A stretch of DNA of 6,183 nt, taken from the NCBI GenBank assembly GCA_046757965.1, contig JBHHZI010000177.1, forward strand, positions 1 to 6,183, read 5' to 3'. This stretch comes from JBHHZI01 sp046757965. GTDB taxonomy: Bacteria; Acidobacteriota; Polarisedimenticolia; SMYD01. Positions within the stretch are counted from its first letter, which is position 1. The number at the start of each line of letters is the position of its first letter. A program made the position numbers and the translations under genes. The notes under the pieces were generated by a model. That model was not told the origin of the DNA, made no database searches, and was given only the letters and a program-made list of their open reading frames with translations. Shown piece by piece: positions 5,120 through 6,183 of the stretch.

Positions 5120-6183
5120 CTAGATGCGGGATGGGTCGGGACGGGCCGGATCGATGCCGAGTCGCGCGATGGTCTTCGCAAGATCCGACCGCGCGAACGC
5201 TCCTGCCTGGCAGAGACCATCCAGGGCGGCGATGGTGATGTGCCGGGCATCGACCTCGAAGAAATCCCGCAGCGCCTCGCGGCTTTCACTGCGCCCCAGC
5301 CCATCCGTTCCCAGGGCGACGAATCGTCCCGGCATCCAGCGAGCGAGCGCGTCGGGCAATGTCTTGCTGTAGTCGGAGACCGCCACCACGACATCGGCGC
5401 TGCTGTCCAGGCAGGTCTCGAGATGGGAGCGGCGGGGCGCTTCTGTAGGGTGCAGGCGATTCCACCGGCTGGCCTGCTCGGCCTCGCGAAGCAGTTCCGT
5501 CCAGCTCGTCACCGACCAGACGTGCGCCTCGATGCCGAACTCCTCGCCGAGACGGTCGGCGGCGGCGAGGGCCTCGTTGAGCAGGGGCCCGCTGCCGAGG
5601 AGATGAACGGCCCGACCTGCCTTGCCGCCGGGCGTGCGCACCGGGTACATGCCCTTGATGATGCCGGTCTCCACGCCGGGCGGCATCGGCGGCATGGCAT
5701 ACGATTCGTTGTAGACCGTCAGGTAAAAGATGATGTCGTCCTGATCGCCGTACATCCGGGTGATGCCGTGTCGCACCAGAACCGCCACCTCGTAGGCGTA
5801 GGCGGGATCGTAGGCCACCACCCGGGGATGAGCCGAGGCGATCAGGTGGCTCTGGCCGTCCTGATGCTGGAGGCCCTCGCCGGCCAGGGTGGTGCGGCCG
5901 GCGGTGGCGCCGACCGGAAAGCCCCGGCAGCGCATGTCGCCGGCGGCCCAGATGAGATCGCCGATGCGCTGGAAACCGAACATCGAGTAGAAGATGAAGA
6001 ACGGCACCGTGTTGATCCCGTGCGTCGCGTAGGCGCTGCCGGCGGCGATGAACGAGGACATGGCGCCCGCCTCGGTGATCCCCTCCTCGAGGATCTGGCC
6101 GTTTTTCGCCTCCTTGTAATAGAGGAGGGTGTCCTTGTCCACCGGTTCGTAGTTCTGGCCGATGTGCGAGTAGATGCCGACCT
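5120..6183 (-). CDS. aceE: Pyruvate dehydrogenase E1 component, homodimeric type (C-terminal part, 5' end outside window)
   Basis: AceE decarboxylates pyruvate using thiamine diphosphate and reductively acetylates the lipoyl arm of E2. The visible 353 residues align throughout with the C-terminal part of about 890-residue AceE proteins. They start VGIYSHIGQNYEPVDKD and continue with EEGITEAGAM; the Glu at visible residue 37 corresponds to the Glu expected to activate the thiamine ring. Then come FYSMFGFQRIGDLIWAAGDM, GRTTLAGEGLQHQDG (His at visible residue 106), IIKGMYPV and LLGSGPLLNEAL. The last part has the C-terminal domain signature LGTDGLGRSESR (about 290-301). The usual E-D-G-H-S-H of E. 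coli reads QDGQSH here. The frame continues past the window edge at 6183, so the gene is partial here, not broken; a GTG at 6142 is internal, not a start. Separate alpha/beta E1 subunits can be excluded by this sequence. It is the first visible gene of the aceE-aceF-lpdA operon, whose promoter lies outside the window. Confidence 0.96.
   Translation of the reverse strand, partial: VGIYSHIGQNYEPVDKDTLLYYKEAKNGQILEEGITEAGAMSSFIAAGSAYATHGINTVPFFIFYSMFGFQRIGDLIWAAGDMRCRGFPVGATAGRTTLAGEGLQHQDGQSHLIASAHPRVVAYDPAYAYEVAVLVRHGITRMYGDQDDIIFYLTVYNESYAMPPMPPGVETGIIKGMYPVRTPGGKAGRAVHLLGSGPLLNEALAAADRLGEEFGIEAHVWSVTSWTELLREAEQASRWNRLHPTEAPRRSHLETCLDSSADVVVAVSDYSKTLPDALARWMPGRFVALGTDGLGRSESREALRDFFEVDARHITIAALDGLCQAGAFARSDLAKTIARLGIDPARPDPSRI

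Overview
This is a 6.2-kb high-GC window that reads as a bacterial chromosome, most likely a proteobacterium. The pointers are a homodimeric-type pyruvate dehydrogenase E1 (AceE), the gene order aceE-aceF-lpd, strong Shine-Dalgarno sequences and tightly packed genes. I cannot assign a genus from the sequence alone.

The left part (about 1-840) looks accessory. It opens with a short relic of the maturase C-terminus of a group II intron reverse transcriptase (about 36-152, + strand), cut off from any upstream RT frame by an in-frame stop. It is followed by an unrecognised 197-residue protein (169-762, +) and a 26-codon reading frame that overlaps its stop by 4 nt (759-839, +). That frame may be a small partner or the stump of a truncated gene. 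A non-coding stretch (840-999) holds a G-rich motif with G-quadruplex potential and a weak candidate extended -10 element.

The middle part (1000-2104, +) is a two-gene unit: a BolA-family protein whose end overlaps by 8 nt the start of a chlorite dismutase/HemQ-superfamily protein. The second protein keeps the HxxxGRxY proximal-heme motif but lacks an obvious distal Arg or Gln. BolA proteins work with monothiol glutaredoxins in Fe-S and iron handling, so a joint role in iron or heme metabolism is a reasonable inference.

The right part (2120-6183, - strand) is the pyruvate dehydrogenase complex operon, read right to left. It holds the C-terminal 353 residues of AceE (E1, running off the window), AceF (E2, one lipoyl domain) and LpdA (E3). 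aceE-aceF are 32 nt apart and aceF-lpdA 4 nt apart. Together the three enzymes convert pyruvate, CoA and NAD+ to acetyl-CoA, CO2 and NADH. The operon converges on the BolA/Cld-like unit with only 15 nt between stop codons. That junction is a 9-bp perfect inverted repeat whose two arms each carry one of the stop codons, a candidate compact bidirectional terminator.

I see no CRISPR array, tRNA, rRNA or intact mobile element, and no clear evidence of a wholly new system. The least explained parts are the 197-residue orphan with its coupled small frame and the non-canonical heme pocket of the Cld-like protein.
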